Shown: in pieces, positions 1 to 11,884 of the stretch
Numbering within the stretch: the first letter of the stretch is position 1
Layout of the letters: every line of letters begins with the position of its first letter
From: Sciurus carolinensis
Lineage: Eukaryota; Chordata; Mammalia; Rodentia; Sciuridae
NCBI RefSeq assembly: GCF_902686445.1
Contig: NC_062213.1
Span: 3,965,241 to 4,029,240 of the forward strand
Reading direction: 5' to 3'
DNA: 64,000 nucleotides
The notes under the pieces: generated by a model
Database searches by the model: none
Told to the model about the DNA's origin: nothing
What the model saw: only the letters and a program-made list of their open reading frames with translations
Translations under genes and position numbers: made by a program

Positions 1-224
1 GGAGAAAGTCTGAGAGAGGGGAGGGCCCTTCCCCGGCACCGGCCTCTTACCATGACGTTTCTGTGATTTCATTTCAGGTCTGGTTTTGCCATCACACTTA
101 AGCCAGGAATCCTCCAGCCTCCTGTCTTGATGAGGGTTCATGTCCATTGTGGGACAAAGTGCAGAGAGTGTAGAAAAGGGTTAGGGATGCTTGACTTTGG
201 CAGAGGAAAGTATGGGCTGTGGTC

Positions 225-350
225 TTCAGAATCAGGCAGAGCTGGCTTTGCATCCTGACTCATCTACTTGTTAAATGTGACCTTTGACAATTTATTGACT
301 ATACTAAGCCTGATTTTCAAATGTAAAATTAAGGCAAGTGTCTGGTCCGC
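225..350 (+). mobile_element. MIR SINE relic
   Basis: 'tttgcatcctgactcatctacttgttaaatgtgacctttgacaatttattgactatactaagcctgattttc' follows the MIR core and its 'gtgaccttgggcaagttacttaacc' region with many changes. Confidence 0.6.
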
Positions 351-1602
351 TGGGGATTATGGGACCTGGCATGAATCATCTGCAGCCTGGTGCTGAGAAA
401 CAGGTGCCTAGGATGTGTTCGTATCCTCGCTCACTTTCCTTGCTTGACAGGAAACTGCCCCTGACGGTTCCAAAGGTCCTCTTGCTGGAGGTCCTGCATA
501 GCTAGCTCTTAGTGGTGTCACTGAGACTTGGAGCGGTGGAGGAACCACTAAGGGAGCCAGAAGACCCTTCCAGGCAGGATTTACCCCGTCAGGCAGGAGC
601 GGGGTCGGGTGGGGGCGGCCTTTATTTTTTGGCTATGTCTGACTCATCTTCATTTTCTTTACAACAGTGTTTTTCTCAGTGGTGAGTTGCAGGTGCTTAT
701 TCGTTGCTATGTCTGACTTAAATGACAGATCTGCAGGCATGTCAGGCCCGTGTCAGAGTGAGGTAAGCAGAGGCGTGGTGAGATCCAGGCCAGAGTGGAG
801 TGGGAGGGTGGTCCTGGGCAGGTGCTGGTTCTGAAAGCGGGAGCGTCTGGCAGATGTGGCGCTGGCTCTGTGGACTGTGACTTGGCCTTGCTCGGGGCCT
901 GGCGTGGTCCTGCCAGTGGGAATGCAGGAAGTGACTCAAGGCCACTCGTGAACGCCCATTCCTTTACCGAGTAGCTCTTTAGGTTTCAGACCTCAGATCT
1001 GATGTAGAATCTTGAATCTGTTAGCATTTTCTGTCACTTTCCTGCAAGGAGTTCAAAATCACAAAGCCCAGTGGGCACCACAGGGGCTCTCACCCAGGGC
1101 AGCCACAGCGGCGGCTGCTGAGCAGTGGGAAGTACGTGGTGTGTGTCCTACGGTCTGTGGCATGTGTCTCTTGTGGCCACCGGTCCTTATTTGTTGGCTT
1201 TGCTTGTACGTGTGGCATGCGGACAGAACACCCATAGTTGTCCCAGGCAGTCATCAGATCCTGCTGGTGCCCCACTTCAGTGACCTGGGAGAGAAAGAAG
1301 GCGTCAGCTCAGTCTTTATTGGACACCATCTTATTTGTTGTTGGTGCATTTTGGTTGTGCATAGTAGGGCTTCATCGTGGCGTGTTCGTGCACACACATG
1401 GTGTGAGGTGGGCGGTTTCCTTCCCCCACCTCCCCTCCTCCTGTCTCCTGCCCCGTCCCTTTCCTGTACTTGCTGACCCCCTCTACTTCACGAGGTCTCT
1501 GTTTACTTTCTTCTCTCTAGCGTCTGCCTGTGAGAGAACATCTACTGCTTGACTTTTGAGTGCCCGGCATGATGCTCTCTAGTTCCAGTTGAATAAGAAA
1601 GG

Positions 1603-1738
1603 GACTGGGGGATGCGGTGGTGGCTCAGTGGTAGAATGCTTGCCTGGCAGGTGAGCGGCTCTGGGTTTGATTCTCAGCACTGCATATAAATAAAGACCCA
1701 TTGACAACTAAAAAAAAAAAAATAAATAAAAAAAAAAG
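1603..1738 (+). mobile_element. ID SINE (sense)
   Basis: 'ggtggctcagtggtagaatgcttgcctggcaggtg' is the tRNA-derived A/B-box region of the squirrel ID element. 'tttgattctcagcactgcatataaataaagacc' and an A-rich tail follow. Confidence 0.9.
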
Positions 1739-2159
1739 GAAGCGTTTGAGTCAAGTCAAACTAACAGTATCTCTTAAGCCATTTCTAAGCAGCTGGAATC
1801 TACTTGAGGGGAAGTTATGACATATTACCTGGCGAAGTAAAATGCAGAGCCCCTCTTTAGGATGTTCAGAGTTGGTCCTCTTTGACTGCTCAGAGAACAC
1901 AATGGCCACTTAAGGGGAAGAGCCTCTCAGTCCATGGGGCAAGCCTGTTCTCCAGGCCTTTCCAGAATATCTGCCATAGGCTGTAGGATGCCAGAACCCT
2001 GTGCTGGCTTTGGCCTTTGTCAGCAGTCCCGAGGGCCCATGGTGTGTAGGATGTCGGCCTCTGCAGGAGGCTGGCTAGAGGCTGCGCCTGGCTGGCCAGT
2101 GCTTCCTCTTCAGCAAGCTGTCCTTCCTCTGACGGTCATCCTGAAGATGAGGTTCTCTG

Positions 2160-2255
2160 GAGGCATCCAAGGGCGTGCTCCCGCTCCTTCGCTGTGGACC
2201 CAGGGCCTTGTGCACGCTGGGCCTGCACCCCACCACTGACCTGTGTCCCCGGCCG
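2160..2255 (-). mobile_element. Decayed ID SINE (antisense)
   Basis: 'ggacccagggccttgtgcacgctgggc...ccaccactgacctgtgtccccggcc' matches the antisense ID body, with added CpGs and GC changes. Confidence 0.5.
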
Positions 2256-3130
2256 TTCAAGGGCTCTTCTAACGTTGCAGCCACGTTTGGTGCACCTTGG
2301 GGGAGAGTCTCTCCTGAATCTGAAGACTATGCACGGATAGTCCCAACCCTGCGAAAGCGGAGGCTCTGCAGCGTGAGAAGGTGCTGCTGCTGTGGCCACA
2401 GCGACACAGGAGGTCAGAGATGCGGTGTACGTCGGCCTCACCCCAGCCGCTCTGCGGTCACAGGGCTGCGGTGCTCACGTGGCGGGGCACCGAGCTCCTG
2501 GAGGTGGCGAGGCCACAGGTGAGCCTGGGGATGCTGGGGCCTTGGAGCTGGCAGCAGAGGGAGCAGAGCCCCCGCCTCTGCTGCGCTGTGGACCCGCAGG
2601 AGCTCCGCTGTCAGGTGCCTCTCTCTCGTCTCCCGCTCCCTCCGCCCTGATACTTGGGTTTTGGTCACAAAGCTCATAGCAGCACTCACAGCTCCTACAC
2701 AGGAGGGTGCTTGCGCTCAGTCCCTGACAGCCTACGCCTGCGCCCCCTGTGGCGGGAGGGGGAGGGTGCGTGAAGGGCGGGAGGTGGGCCGAGCTCTCCA
2801 GGGTGACCAGCTGTCCAGCCTGAGCTGCTGCTGTCTGTGTGCCGTCTTGTCTCCTCAGCCTCTTGCTCGTGCGTCAGTGACGCGTGCTCGAGCCGACTGC
2901 CCTCTGACTCCCAGTGGGTCTGTCTCGGCTGACCTCCTGTTGCAGCGTCCTCACGTGTAGCGACTGAGTCACGGGACACGCGCACGAGCCTGTGTGCCGG
3001 GAGCTGTTGGGAGGGGAGCTGAGCCCTCTTGGCAGTGCCTGGAGGAAGGGCTTTGCGGCTGCCACCCTGCCCTTCCTGGCCCTCCTCACCTCTGGCAGGC
3101 CCAGTGAACCCGGGGTCTCGGTACTCATGG
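2160..3130. promoter_or_regulatory. CpG-dense intronic patch 1
   Basis: CpG dinucleotides are frequent compared with the surrounding intron (for example clusters around 2,425-2,500, 2,865-2,900 and 2,945-3,000). By eye I counted about 24 CpG in 2,160-2,560. This could be an orphan CpG island. I see no exon or TATA-type promoter in it. Confidence 0.4.
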
Positions 3131-4224
3131 GCGAGAGTGGAACCACCAAGGGCTGCCTCCGTGGGCATCAGGTGCCACACCTCGAGCTGGTCCCTCTACT
3201 GAGGAGGTTATCTATCAACTTAGATGCTGTTGTTATTTGTTTGAAAGACAAAAATTGGATGAGATAGAAAATGTCAGATTTAATTTATTCAGCTACTCCT
3301 TCATTTCGCCGCCAGCTCATTACTTTGCTACTCAGCCCAAAGAAAATGCATTAAAAGTTTGCCATTCATCAGTGTCACGGTGGACAGGGACTTGGCCTGG
3401 TGAGGCTGTGCTGCGTGGGCCTCCATCTTGCTGAGGTGGACCTCGGTCTCTCTGTGTTTCTGGGCCGGGGGAGGGCAGGAAATGAAAGAAGTGATGCGCT
3501 TCCTTGGTGTTCCCAGGGGTCCTTGGTTTGGTTTGTCTTTCCACGTCTCCTGGCTCCACACCAGCTCTCCCGCAAGCTGCAGAGGAGGCAGGAGCCAGAG
3601 GCAGGTTCCCCTGCAGCCGCCTCTGGAAACAGTGGAGGGATTCGCTGAGCAGGGTCGGGCCACACTGCACCTTGTGACCATCACACCATGAAATCAGGGA
3701 GGCCTCGCGCCTCGAATGCCGAGCGCCTACTACTTCAGGGGTGTGACAGAAGTGCGTTTTACTCACACTTCACCTGGGGAAGAAAGTCAAGAAGCTGGAA
3801 GAGAAAAATTATGAAATCAGTACATATTGTCAAAGACAAGATTTATTATGAAGAAAAGTCTACTATAAACCAGAAATTACAAAGAGGGTCAATGAAGGCT
3901 TAATTAAAAAAAATTCTTTGAAGGTTTAAGGTGGGAATTTAAGAGTGAAGCTTGGTCTATTAAAAAATATATTTGTAACAAAAATTTGCTTATGATTTTA
4001 TATAGTTTAGACTTTTATTGCTTCAGTTTCCAAATGAAGACTGGGCTTGTCTTCTCATGGGACAACACTGTATCCTCAGTTGAATTTATCGTCTTTTCCT
4101 CCCATGTTTCCTGTTTGAGATAAGGGTGATAACATTTTCCTAGTCTTGGAAGCTTATGGTCGTAGCTCTAGTTCAGACTGTCAGCCTCTGTTGCTCGGAT
4201 CATTGCAGTAGACTCTTAATATCA

Positions 4225-4460
4225 GGAAGCCATGATGTTTCCTGACTTTTCTCCTTGCAATCTGTTTTTCACACCAAAGCCAGAATCATCATTTTTAGCA
4301 CAGAAGCTTAGTGACATTCTGTTCCTCAGGAACCTTCAGTGACTCTCTCTTCTCTCTAGTAGTCTCAGCTCCATCTCAAAGCTGTTCATGATCAGATGCA
4401 GCCTGTGTGACAAGCCTGGTTCATACTCTCTCCATCTGCATAATGTACGTGTCATGTATA
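4225..4460 (+). mobile_element. L2-like LINE relic
   Basis: 'ttcctcaggaaccttcagtgactctc' and 'ctccatctcaaagctgttcatgatc' resemble the L2 segment 'aaaccctccagtggctcc...aaggccctacatgatctg'. It is weak and very old. Confidence 0.35.
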
Positions 4461-4719
4461 TTGGGCATTTTTGTTCTCTCAGCACATGTCACGTGGGGTG
4501 CGCGCCCCTCGTGCTCGAGGACCCGCTGTTGAGTGGCTTCCTCATACAAGGTGAATGGATATGCAACATCTGTCTGTCAAGTGACTGTTGGGTGAAGGAG
4601 GGGGCTTTAGAAGAAAGGGAGGTGGCTGAGCACGTGAGGAGCAGAGCGGTGTGGGCCCTGATGCAGAGCAGAGCTCTGCACTTGGGCTTCTTCGTCTGCA
4701 GGATGCGCAGAGCAGCGCC

Positions 4720-5170
4720 ACACGGGTGGCTCTGGGATCACTTAGAGCGTGTGTGCGGTCTTGGGACGGTGCCTGGCGCACACACGCCCGCGCAGGACGC
4801 CCGCTGCTGACGCAGCAGCTGCTCCTCAGCCTGCCAGACGCCTGTTGGCACTGGAATGGCTGTGCACTGCTGCCCTTAGCCCTTCCCCCGGAGGTGACAG
4901 GAGCTCGAAGGCGCCTCCCCCACCAGCCTTTCCAGCCCGCGTTCTTCACGCACGCAGCACCTACACACAGATCCTCCCTCACGAGCCGTGCGAGTGTCCA
5001 CAAGGCACCAAGAACGCACATCTGGGCGGAGGCACTCTCTTCAATACAGGGTGCTGGGAAAACTGGGCGAGGCCAGACCTCAGCCCTGGCCACTCGGGGT
5101 CATCACGCGCCGGTCATGCGCTTCCCCGCGAAGCCCCACACCCTCGAGCCCCTGGAAGAAAGCAGGAGAT
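4720..5170. promoter_or_regulatory. CpG-dense intronic patch 2
   Basis: By eye I counted about 33 CpG in about 400 bp, close to the number expected from base composition, so this segment is not CpG-depleted. Open frames of 183 codons on both strands here are a by-product of the GC-rich composition. It is a candidate orphan CpG island. Confidence 0.45.
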
Positions 5171-5689
5171 GCTCCAGACAGCAGTCGGCAAGGGGTTTGT
5201 GAATGAGGTCATAAGAGCACAGGGTGGGGCAGACTAGAGCATTTCTGCACAGCCAGGGAGTGGCGTGAAGCGCGCCTGGGGATGGGGCCTCCTGCAGACT
5301 GCTCATCGCAGGGCATCCGAGCCTGGCTTTCTGTATGAACTTTCTGAAAGTTCAGTTTTATGCATTTTAAAATAATTCTATTACACAAATAATGCATGTT
5401 CCATATAGAAATCTTGGGAAGCATCAGCAGATGGAAAAATTCTGCATAATTTCACTTAGGTACTAACATCTTAGTGTATTTCTCTTGTATTATTTTCTAT
5501 TGTTTAAAAAAATGGATTGATTTTTTAAGATTGAATTTACTTAGTTATTGTAATTCTGCACCTTGAATTTCCAAGGCATAGCAGACATTTTCTGTCTTGC
5601 TGAAGACTTTTTATAAATGCCATTCTTGATGACCCCAGTTTCCCTAACCACCACTTCATGTTGACTTCCAGATTCTCTCTCTCTCCCTT

Positions 5690-5885
5690 TGTGGTGCCTG
5701 GGATTCTACGGGGCCTTGTGCATACTAGGCAAGTGCTGTACCCCTTAGCTTTACCCCCAGATCTTTTTAAATTTTATTTTGAGACAGGTCCTCACTAAGT
5801 TGCCCAGGTTGGCCTCAATCTTGTGATCCTCCTGCCTCGGCCTCCTGAGTAACTGGGATCATAGGCATGTGCCACCAGACCCAGA
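5690..5885 (-). mobile_element. B1-dID SINE (antisense)
   Basis: An antisense ID half (gcctgggattctacggggccttgtgcatactaggcaagtg) is followed by a T-rich linker and an antisense B1 half (gagacaggtcctcactaagttgcccaggttggcctc ... gtgatcctcctgcctcggcctcctgagt). Confidence 0.88.
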
Positions 5886-5989
5886 GAATGTATGCATCCT
5901 TTCTAATTATTTACTAAGTCTTTGTTCTGTTTTGATTTATGACTGTAAGGACTAGAGGGATTCACCAGGCCATGTCTCATGTGCATGTA

Positions 5990-6565
5990 ACATGATTGAT
6001 TATTCTCTGTCCCACTGCCTGCCCTCTCCTCCCCTCCTTCCTCCCCCTGATCCCCTCTGCTCTACTGGTCTCCTTTCCAGTAGTATTAGTTTTAAAGTTG
6101 GTGCATTATAACTATGGAAAGCAGTGGGTTTTATTGTGGTGCATTTGTGGACGTGGCATGAACTGGTAGGTTTCTCTCCCCAGTGCTTCCCCAGGCCCTC
6201 AGTCCCCTTCCTACATCCTCTGGTCTCCCTTGGATTATATGAGGTTCCTTTATTCCTTTTTCCCCTCCCTGGCGTCCACGTATGAGAGAAAGCATTCACC
6301 TCTTGCCTTTCTGAGTCTGGCTCATTTCACTCCGTGTGATTTTCTCTAGTTCATCCATTTACCAGCAAGCGACGGAATTCCAGTCTTTCTTATGGCTAAG
6401 TAAAACCCCATTGTGGCCACATACCACTTTTTCTTTATTCATTCATCTGTCGATGGGCACCAGGGCTGGTTCCACAACTTGGCCCTTGTGAATTGTGCTT
6501 CTGTGAACATTGGTGTGCATGTTTCACTGTAGTATGCTGATTTTCGTTCTTCTGGATGAAGTCCA
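5990..6565 (-). mobile_element. L1 3' end, antisense part of a 5'-inverted copy
   Basis: The reverse complement matches the ORF2 C-terminus and 3' UTR of L1. For example, 'gtagtatgctgattttcgttcttctgg' is the complement of the 'ccaaaggacttaaaatcagcatacta' region. It ends abruptly near 6,565, where a piece in the opposite direction begins. Confidence 0.8.
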
Positions 6566-6569
6566 CAGA

Positions 6570-6690
6570 GTGAGGAAAAGGTGTACACATACGCTGTTGG
6601 TACAGCCACGTTGGAGATCAGCATGGAGGTTCCTCCAGAGACTAGGAATGGAACCACTGTATGACCCGGCTGTCTAATCTTTATTCTTAG
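6570..6690 (+). mobile_element. Inverted 5' piece of the same L1
   Basis: 'gaggaaaaggtgtacacatac...gttggtacagccacg...tggaggttcctccagagactaggaatggaaccactgtatgacccggc' aligns in the sense direction with L1 ORF2 (18,095-18,215). That segment lies just upstream of the sequence where the antisense part stops, as expected for twin priming. Confidence 0.75.
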
Positions 6691-8639
6691 GTGGTTTTCT
6701 CTTTTAGACATCATACTAAGACCTTTAGAGATGTCTAAAATTCTTCTAGGTAGTACATTAAATGGGTAATTATGGAGTGAGTTGATGGCTTAACATCATT
6801 GCTTTTCGTTTTGGGAGAATACTTTTATAAGCTTGAATGGAACACAGGGAAATACCAACTCTCATGGTACTCCTGAGTGATTGCTTGTCACTGTGAAGTG
6901 TGTGAGAACGGAGGCGCGGGGTGTGTCTGGGAGGTGACTCCTGTGGCTCTCTGCGTTGTTCTGCGTTGGAGAGGCTTGTTTTCCTGTTTTGTGGCAGGTC
7001 TTAGACGTGTCCTGGTCTGCCTTGTCACTGATGATGGCAGGTGACTCTTGCGTCCCTTGTAGGTGGACCGTTACGCCACCTGGGAGGAGATTCGTTGCTT
7101 TCCCCGTGAGGTGTCACTGTGGTGCACGTGCGGATTGGCCATTTTGGGACATCTGTGTTTTCCTTACATGTGGGCAGTCTGCATTGGCAGTGAGACAAGA
7201 TGGAAAAAGCAAGAAGTCTGAGCTCAGAGCTCTGATTTTGGCAATGATTTAAGCACGTGTTACTTTGATAACATTTTGAAAGTCACAAGCCTCAAGTTGC
7301 CCCTCTGTAAAGTGGGCCCAGTGACACTGTGAGTGGTGGAAAGATTATTAGATTAGACGAGTCTGGGAGAGCCCAGCCTCGCCCACCCACAGGGTGACCT
7401 TGGAGAGGCCTTTTAAAATCTCAGCTCCCCCTTTTCTCATCCCTGCAGTGGGGCTAACGGAACTGCCCAGTTGGCCTGCAGTTGTGGCCCTGCTGTGTGT
7501 GCTTTGAATGCCACTCACCACCGAGGGCGCTGGCTGCCACTTTCCCACCGCCCGCCCAGGTCTCCACTTCTGCGCCTGCATGCCTGCGGCTTGTCAAGTT
7601 CCTTTGGAGGACCACCAAGGATGACTGGACTCCCAGAGGAGTCCTGACTGTCGCTCCGTGGTGTCCACACCATCGCCCCTTTCCAGGAAAGCTTGTCCTC
7701 TGCCGGAGTCCCATCACGGACTGCCAGGATTCTTTCCAAAAGCATCCACTGGCGCTCCCCTTTCTCTCTGCCTGTGTTTTTCCCAAGGTGCTTTCCTGGG
7801 GTCTGTGCTCCCCGTCACCGCTTTCCCTGGCATTTAGGTGGCTCCTGTGTGATGGTGGCCCCTTTGTGCTTTGGACGTGGCCCACCTAGACCAGGGTTGT
7901 GCTCAGCTCTCCCGACCTCTGCGCCTCTGCCTGGGCCTGGGCTCTCCTCCCTGCTCCCAGCCTATCCTGCTGGCGTCTTCTTGTCTCCTCTTCAGCTCCA
8001 CCGCTGTCGGGGCTCATGAGTGCTTCTTGACCTGGATGTGGTGCCCGGATCATTCTGGCACCTCTGGGTCTCCAGGATCTTGCCACCCAGGCACACATGG
8101 TGTCTCGGCCAGTGGCTGTGTGAACGCCTTCTTAGCTCTGAGCCTGGGATGTGGATTCCCTGTCTCCCGGGCTTTCCTGGTGGCTCTGGGTTGGACTGTG
8201 GTCTGAGGCTTGAGCTTGCTCCAGCTGCAGTGCTCTGGGTGGCCACTGGGGGCTTGGGCTGGCTCCTGGGCCTTCCTTGTGAGTCCCTAGTGCTGATGTT
8301 TGACTGGTTCAGTGAGACTCAGGTGTGCAGGGTCCCCATTGGGCCGTGGGCACAGGGTCACAAATGGGGAGGTCTTCCCTCCTCTCTTCTCTGAAAGAGA
8401 CTGCGGGGGGGCACCGTTCTCTCCTCAGTGTTGGGTGGGGCGCTCTGGCCAAGCCACCTGGCAGGGGGCTTCCCTGGTGGGGTTTGACAGACACAGGGCC
8501 GCAGTCGCTGCTTCTTGTGTTGCTTCCCCCAGGAGTGTGTCTGTCACATCCTTTAACAGGGTGCCGGCTATGGGCATTGGTGGCACTCCCTTGTCCCCTC
8601 CGCCCTTCGTCCCTGACATGCATGTTTGTGTTTCTCTCT

Positions 8640-9300
8640 TGACTTGTCTCAGTGTTATTAATTGTTTTCTAAGAATCAACTTTGGGTCTTGATTTTCTTC
8701 ATTGATTTCTGTTTCATTGGTTGTTTCCTTGGGTACAATTTCATGTTTTTTCCTAGCTTTTACAATGGAGATGAGCAGTCGCTTTTGGCCCTTCCTGTTT
8801 TCCTAACAGAGACACTGGCACTTCCTCTAAGCTTCAGGTGCAGGTTACAGATCTCCATGTGTGTCTTCCACTGCCATTTGGAGGTGCTTCCGCAGTTCCA
8901 CTCATTTTAATTTGGACGCATGTGTGTTGCTTAACTTCCAGGTGTCGCGAGTGCGGTGGATCAGCCGCTGTGTGATTTCTGTTTCAGTGTCGTTGTTGCT
9001 GGGGGACTTAGTCTGTGGGATCTCAGCCTCGTAGCTATTGAGATCCATTTCTGGCAGGACATGTGCTCTGTCTGTGTTGGTGGGTTTCCCATGAGTGCTT
9101 GAAGAGGATCTGAACTCTTCAGGAGACGGTGTAGTGTTCCATAAACGTCAGTCAGGAGGGGACGTTTGGTAGTGTGCTGAATCTTCTCTGTCTTTACTGA
9201 TTTTTTTCTACTCATTCTTTTAATTATTTTAATGAAGGTGTTAAAACCTCTAACTTCAGAATAATTGTGAAACTTTCTGTTCCTTCATCTGTTTATTTTT
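8640..9300 (-). mobile_element. Ancient L1 ORF2 relic, antisense
   Basis: 'tctaagaatcaactttgggtcttgattttcttcattgatttctg' resembles the antisense RT-region sequence near 33,595-33,660. The following text down to about 9,300 has the T-rich composition of antisense L1 ORF2. It is heavily decayed and the boundaries are approximate. Confidence 0.55.
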
Positions 9301-9750
9301 AAAATAGAATTCATTGTGGGTATTGGAGGCTTGCTTGCGATGCTGTGGACACCTGTAGATGGTGGAGTGGTCGCTGTGGCGAAGTAGGTTTATGTACCTG
9401 TGTCACAGTGACTTCCTGTGGCAGGAACAGCTAAAGTGTGCTCGTTTCGAGCACCTCATGTGCCCCTCACGCCCGCTGAACTCCTTCCCGTTTGCCCTGT
9501 CAGCTGACATGCAGGTCGCCTGTGAGAACCGTGGCCAGCAGAGGGAACATGGAGGCAGGTGTCCTTATAAGGGGGTGAGCTCATCTCCTGGGGTGTGTGC
9601 CTGGAGGAGGGGAGACTGGACGGGATGTATTCTCATTTCTCTGGGACGCCACCCTATTTTGCATAACGCTTTACCAACATTCCCTTCTGTGAAATACCAG
9701 GGTTCCCTCTTCTCACACACCACCAACACAGGATATTCGAAGATCAGTCG

Positions 9751-9962
9751 TTTTTTTTTTTTTTGGCCCTGGGGATTGAACCTCAGGAGCACTTAACCTC
9801 TGAGCCCTAGCCCCACCTTTTTTGTATTTTGTTTAGAGACAGGGTCTTGCTGAGTTGCTTAGGGTCTCACTAAGTTACTGAGGCTGGCTTTGAACTCAGG
9901 ATCCTCCTGCCTCAGCCTCCCAAGCTGCTGGGATTACAGGTGTGTGCCACCACACCCGATAA
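9751..9962 (-). mobile_element. B1-dID SINE (antisense)
   Basis: The T run is the poly(A) tail. 'ggccctggggattgaacctcaggagcac' is the ID half, and 'gagacagggtcttgctgagttgct ... cctcagcctcccaagctgctgggattacag' is the B1 half. Confidence 0.92.
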
Positions 9963-10714
9963 TAGTGTTCTTATAAAAGAAATTCAGACATTAACCCTGT
10001 TTTCCATTTCTATAAGTGAAACTTACCAGAATTAATTCTGAAACTATAATTTCAGATTGCATCAAACCGCATCTGGACTTTTTCCTCTGCATACTTCACT
10101 CTTCTTTGTCCTTAGTTTTTCTTTGCTCTCAGATTTAGAACAAAGATGTACTTCTTTCTCTGTTTTCTCCTCTCTACCTGTCTGGGACACCCTAACTGAC
10201 TTAATGCAAACATGGTTGTCTCAGATGATTACTTAGAAGGAACAAGAGTAAACTGCAGTCACGATGCGGTGGCTTTCATGGCAGCGCCAGCTCCTGAGAT
10301 GCCGGATGACTTGCAGATTGTTTACAGGCAGAAGTCAGCGGACCACATTTTCTGCCTCCATGAAGAAGAGTTTAATGAGGTGACAACTATTTTTCATTAG
10401 AGATGGTCTTCGTTTGTGTGGATTCTTTCATCTCTGGCATGGAAATAAATAGCTCTCAAAGACATTAGATGCTCTAATTTGAATGAAAGCATCGTTAGGC
10501 ATCCTGATCAAAATGAAATGAGGTTTATTGATTTTTGGTGAAATGAATTAAGGAGCCATTACCTCCCACTGACTGGGTCATATGCTTGAGAATGTCAAGC
10601 TTTATCACAGGTTTCACTCTGGTTTGGAGTGTTGACAGATATCAGCAGCCCCAGAGCCTGGCTCTTCCACTGGTGTGATGGTGGCACTGGGCCCCGTGGT
10701 CAGGCCTCGTTTGT

Positions 10715-10805
10715 TGGGATAGGAGGACCCAGTCAAATCCCTTCCTCTTTGTGCCCTTGAGAAGAGCATCTCACTTCCTCAGGCCTGTAAAACAATATGT
10801 GCAGG
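10715..10805 (+). mobile_element. MIR SINE relic
   Basis: 'cagtcaaatcccttcctctttgtgcccttgagaagagcatctcacttcctcagg' keeps the MIR order. Confidence 0.45.
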
Positions 10806-11369
10806 AGGCGGTTTGAAACATAAAGGTGCGAAGGATAGCAAAATAATTCCCTGCACGCCAGCTGCTCCGGTTCACTGTTCCTTGAACTTTGCATATGTTT
10901 ACTTCACTTCTTGTTTTTTTCTTTGCTGGATTATTTTAAAGAATGTCATTTTACATCTTCATACTTTAGTATGCCTTGTTGAAAATTGAACATTTCTTAT
11001 ATAATCATGATGTTAATATTATGTTTCAAATTACTAATTATTTGGTAGTGTTCAATGTCATTCTGTAATCAAATTTCTAAGAATAATTTTTATTGTCTTT
11101 CAAGGGAATAATAATGCCTTTCCCTCTCCCCTGGCAGGAATTTTGTGAGAGGGTATTTTGAATCAGAAAATACTGAGATCCTGTTATATACCAGGATACC
11201 TTGCTGTAAGGATTTTAGTGCCTGGAAAACTTTGTATAGTATTTGGCACATAGAAGGTGCCCAGAGAATGTCAGTAATGAAAGGCACTCTTCCCTTTAAG
11301 GAGCTTTCAGTACAAAACCCTTCATGGTTAGTTGTCAAACTTTAAAAAAAATTAAAGTAAAAATCACTT

Positions 11370-11469
11370 CTTGGGCTGGGGCTGAAGCTCAGTGGTAGAG
11401 CCTTGCACGTGTGAGGCACTGGGTTTGATCCTCAGCACCACATAAAAATAACTGAAAAAATATTTAAAA
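11370..11469 (+). mobile_element. ID SINE (sense) with target-site duplication
   Basis: The body 'gggctggggctgaagctcagtggtagagcc' is flanked by AAATCACTT at 11,361-11,369 and 11,470-11,478. Confidence 0.92.
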
Positions 11470-11494
11470 AAATCACTTGTTATGTTAGCACTTT

Positions 11495-11626
11495 TTAAAA
11501 TTTTTGAATTTTTTAGTTGTAGGTAGATGCAATACCTTTATTTTATTTTTATGTGGTGCTGAAGACTGAACCCAGGGCCTCACGCGTGCTAGATGAGCAT
11601 GCTACCACTGAGCCACAACCCAGCCC
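11495..11626 (-). mobile_element. ID SINE (antisense) with target-site duplication
   Basis: The antisense body ends 'ccactgagccacaacccagccc'. The flanks are TATGTTAGCACTTT (11,481-11,494) and TATGTCAGCACTTT (11,627-11,640), one mismatch in 14. Confidence 0.92.
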
Positions 11627-11872
11627 TATGTCAGCACTTTAAGGCCTAGAAACACAGTGGGAATCCAGTAACTCAGCACCCTGGCTTCCAGGTTCTGGTC
11701 TCTGAACCCTTTCCCACCGGAGGGAATGAAGGCTTCTCGGAGAAGTGATTTGATCCTGGGTCTGTGGCTGGAATGAAGGAGAGGATCAGAGTGCATTGAG
11801 GCCTTATCCACAGGACCCAGGAGCCAACCTGAAGGGACTTCCACTGTTGAAAGAGGTACACTTTGAACATCA

Positions 11873-11884
11873 AAAAGAATGTAA
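11873..11884. repeat. Probable target-site duplication, left copy (sense L1)
   Basis: AAAAGAATGTAA lies just before the L1 5' end. The same 12 bases occur at 18,847-18,858, and a shorter version at 18,711-18,720. Confidence 0.7.

Noticed and set aside
2160..5170. PEG13 imprinted RNA promoter
   Set aside because: PEG13 lies in a TRAPPC9 intron, but as I recall in one further toward the 3' end than exons A-F. The sequence gives no direct support.
4542..5202. Two opposed 183-codon open frames
   Set aside because: They lie in the CpG-dense patch where stop codons are rare. The peptides have no recognisable family and overlap on both strands.
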